From positions 1 through 38,171 of the forward strand of contig JAMQPK010000106.1 in the NCBI GenBank assembly GCA_023717525.1: DNA of 38,171 bases, written 5' to 3'. This stretch comes from Vicinamibacterales bacterium. GTDB taxonomy: Bacteria; Acidobacteriota; Vicinamibacteria; Vicinamibacterales; JAMQPK01. Below are positions 36,867-38,171 of this stretch, in pieces; the stretch's first letter is position 1; each line of letters begins with the position of its first letter. Position numbers and translations under genes: made by a program. The notes below the pieces were generated by a model. The model was given only the letters and a program-made list of their open reading frames with translations. It was not told the DNA's origin and made no database searches.

Positions 36867-38171
36867 AGATTGTCGATTTGGAAGTACTCGATTTGCGATT
36901 TCCGACCTCGCGCGACAAGGTCGGGACAGACGCGGTTCACGTGGATCCCGATTACTCCGCCGCGTACGTCATTCTCAAGACCGACGACACGCTCGAAGGT
37001 CACGGCCTCACTTTCACGATCGGCCGCGGCAATGAGGTGTGCGCCGCGGCGATCACAGCGTTCCGACATCTCGTCGTCGGCCGTCGCCTGGATGACATTA
37101 CGAATGACTTCGCAGGTTTCTGGCACAGTCTCGCGGGTGATTCGCAGTTGCGGTGGCTCGGGCCGGAGAAGGGTGTCGTGCACCTGGCGCTTGCGGCGAT
37201 CGTGAACGCAGTCTGGGACCTCTACGCGAAAGCCGAGAAAAAGCCGGTGTGGAAGCTGCTTGCCGACATGACTCCGAAGCAGCTGGTCTCGTGCGTTGAC
37301 TTTCATCACATCACGGACGCGCTCACTCCCGACGAAGCAATCGACATCCTGGAGCGAAACTCGAAATCCCGCTCAGAGCGCGTGTCAGTGCTTATGCGAA
37401 GCGGGTACCCCGCCTATACCACGTCGGTGGGCTGGATGGGCTACTCCGATGCCGCGATTCGCCGGCTCTGCGATGAAGCGGTCGCGGAAGGGTGGACGCA
37501 CTTCAAGGTGAAAGTCGGGGCCCAGCCGGAAGACGACGTCCGGCGTGTTGGCGTGGTTCGCGACGCGATCGGGCCGGACCACAAGTTGATGATCGACGCG
37601 AACCAGCGCTGGAACGTGGACGAAGCGATTGCGTGCATCAAGCAGCTTTCCCGATTCAACTTGTGGTGGGCGGAAGAGCCGACGCATCCGGATGACGTGC
37701 TGGGACACGCGAAGATTGCCAAGGCCATTGCGCCCGTAGGCGTGGCGACAGGAGAGCACTGCGCGAATCGCGTCATGTTCAAGCAGTTACTGCAGGCCAA
37801 CGCAATCAGCTTCTGTCAGATCGACAGCTGCCGTCTGGGTGGTGTGAACGAGAATCTTGCGGTCATTCTGCTGGCGGCCAAGTTCGGCGTGCCGGTGTGC
37901 CCGCACGCCGGTGGAGTCGGCCTCTGCGAGTACGTGCAGCATCTCTCGATGTTCGACTTCATCGCTGTCAGCGGAACGATGGAGGGGCGCGTCATCGAGT
38001 TCGTAGATCATCTCCACGAGCACTTCGAGGAGCCCGTGGTGATCCGCCGTGGCCGCTATATGCCGCCGATGCGGCCGGGGTACAGCATCACCATCAAGCC
38101 AGAGTCGCGGCGCGACTATCGATATCCTGGCGGGATCGTCTGGACGGAAAAGGGGTCGGGTGCCTTTTTTC
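36863..38171 (+). CDS. fucD: L-fuconate dehydratase, nearly complete (cut by window edge)
   Basis: 436 codons to the window edge; the Xanthomonas campestris enzyme has about 441, so only the last few residues are missing. Enolase superfamily, mandelate-racemase type, removing water from L-fuconate to give 2-keto-3-deoxy-L-fuconate. Catalytic residues match with a constant offset of three: K215/K217 (FKVKVG), D245/N247 (DANQRW), E271 (AEEPTHPDD), E298 (ATGEHCANR) and H348 (CPHAGGVGL). The Xanthomonas residues are K218/K220, D248/N250, E274, E301 and H351. This is the gene that identifies the pathway. The last bases resemble a short repeated motif (38147-38171). Confidence 0.95.
   Translation, partial: MKIVDLEVLDLRFPTSRDKVGTDAVHVDPDYSAAYVILKTDDTLEGHGLTFTIGRGNEVCAAAITAFRHLVVGRRLDDITNDFAGFWHSLAGDSQLRWLGPEKGVVHLALAAIVNAVWDLYAKAEKKPVWKLLADMTPKQLVSCVDFHHITDALTPDEAIDILERNSKSRSERVSVLMRSGYPAYTTSVGWMGYSDAAIRRLCDEAVAEGWTHFKVKVGAQPEDDVRRVGVVRDAIGPDHKLMIDANQRWNVDEAIACIKQLSRFNLWWAEEPTHPDDVLGHAKIAKAIAPVGVATGEHCANRVMFKQLLQANAISFCQIDSCRLGGVNENLAVILLAAKFGVPVCPHAGGVGLCEYVQHLSMFDFIAVSGTMEGRVIEFVDHLHEHFEEPVVIRRGRYMPPMRPGYSITIKPESRRDYRYPGGIVWTEKGSGAFF
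38147..38171. repeat. Possible REP-like motif at the window edge
   Basis: GAAAAGGGG...GCCTTTTTTC has GAAAAGG opposite CCTTTTTTC around a GC-rich centre. It resembles short repeats with an AAAAGG...CCTTTT frame often seen scattered between genes in planctomycetes and acidobacteria. Only one copy is seen here, inside the last fucD codons, so the assignment is tentative. Confidence 0.3.

Overview
The window is a high-GC (roughly 60-65 % by eye) stretch of chromosome densely packed with genes on both strands. Most operon junctions are four-base ATGA or GTGA overlaps. The gene content suggests a Gram-negative aerobic heterotroph of the Acidobacteriota, most likely class Vicinamibacteria. It includes an Oar-like TonB receptor with an N-terminal carboxypeptidase-regulatory domain, three different PQQ quinoproteins, c-type cytochromes, an NAD-type isocitrate dehydrogenase and a SWIB protein. 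The taxonomic placement is inference. No rRNA, tRNA, CRISPR array or insertion sequence was recognised, and no gene-free stretch exceeds about 200 bases.

Layout. 1-1631: 5' part of a TonB-dependent receptor (minus). 1771-3947: quinoprotein plus monohaem cytochrome c (minus), divergent from a small secreted protein at 3961. 4488-8442: a plus-strand run of a membrane protein, RidA, CrcB, an AlkD-like glycosylase, a SWIB protein with a clear terminator, and two membrane proteins. 8555-9951: methylglyoxal synthase divergent from a cupin and a DinB-like protein. 10008-13461: two minus-strand groups, PlsB-like acyltransferase with proline dehydrogenase, and a small membrane protein with isocitrate dehydrogenase. 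13491-14942: a short DUF255/YyaL-like protein. 14939-19547: a minus operon of M1 metallopeptidase, unknown membrane protein and GT-C glycosyltransferase. 19576-22983: a DapB/DAPDH-like dehydrogenase, a coiled-coil membrane protein, a papain-like protein and an M23 peptidase pair. 23116-26028: a Rieske lipoprotein, a dihaem cytochrome c and a quinoprotein alcohol dehydrogenase with a lanthanide-type Asp-Tyr-Asp motif, which together look like a periplasmic oxidation and electron-transfer set. 26136-28286: a third, GDH-like quinoprotein. 28352-30257: membrane protein, ECF sigma factor and anti-sigma factor (minus). 30341-38171: an eight-gene deoxysugar operon.

The last operon is the clearest system. 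It combines an SDR dehydrogenase, a RhaM-type mutarotase, a Gfo/Idh/MocA oxidoreductase, an amidohydrolase lactonase, an RbsABC-type sugar importer (lipoprotein, double ATPase, permease) and L-fuconate dehydratase. This matches uptake and non-phosphorylative oxidation of L-fucose or a close relative. A LacI/GntR-like palindrome with a central CG lies just upstream.

Two window-wide patterns deserve attention. First, most of the short gaps between genes are filled by tracts of degenerate seven-base units, with a different unit in each gap. These tracts run into genes: they supply stop codons, a start codon, C-terminal residues, and in one case most of a signal peptide. Second, many genes without a Shine-Dalgarno have a TATAAT-like hexamer about six bases before the start codon, the spacing expected of leaderless mRNAs. 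Other genes have a strong Shine-Dalgarno.
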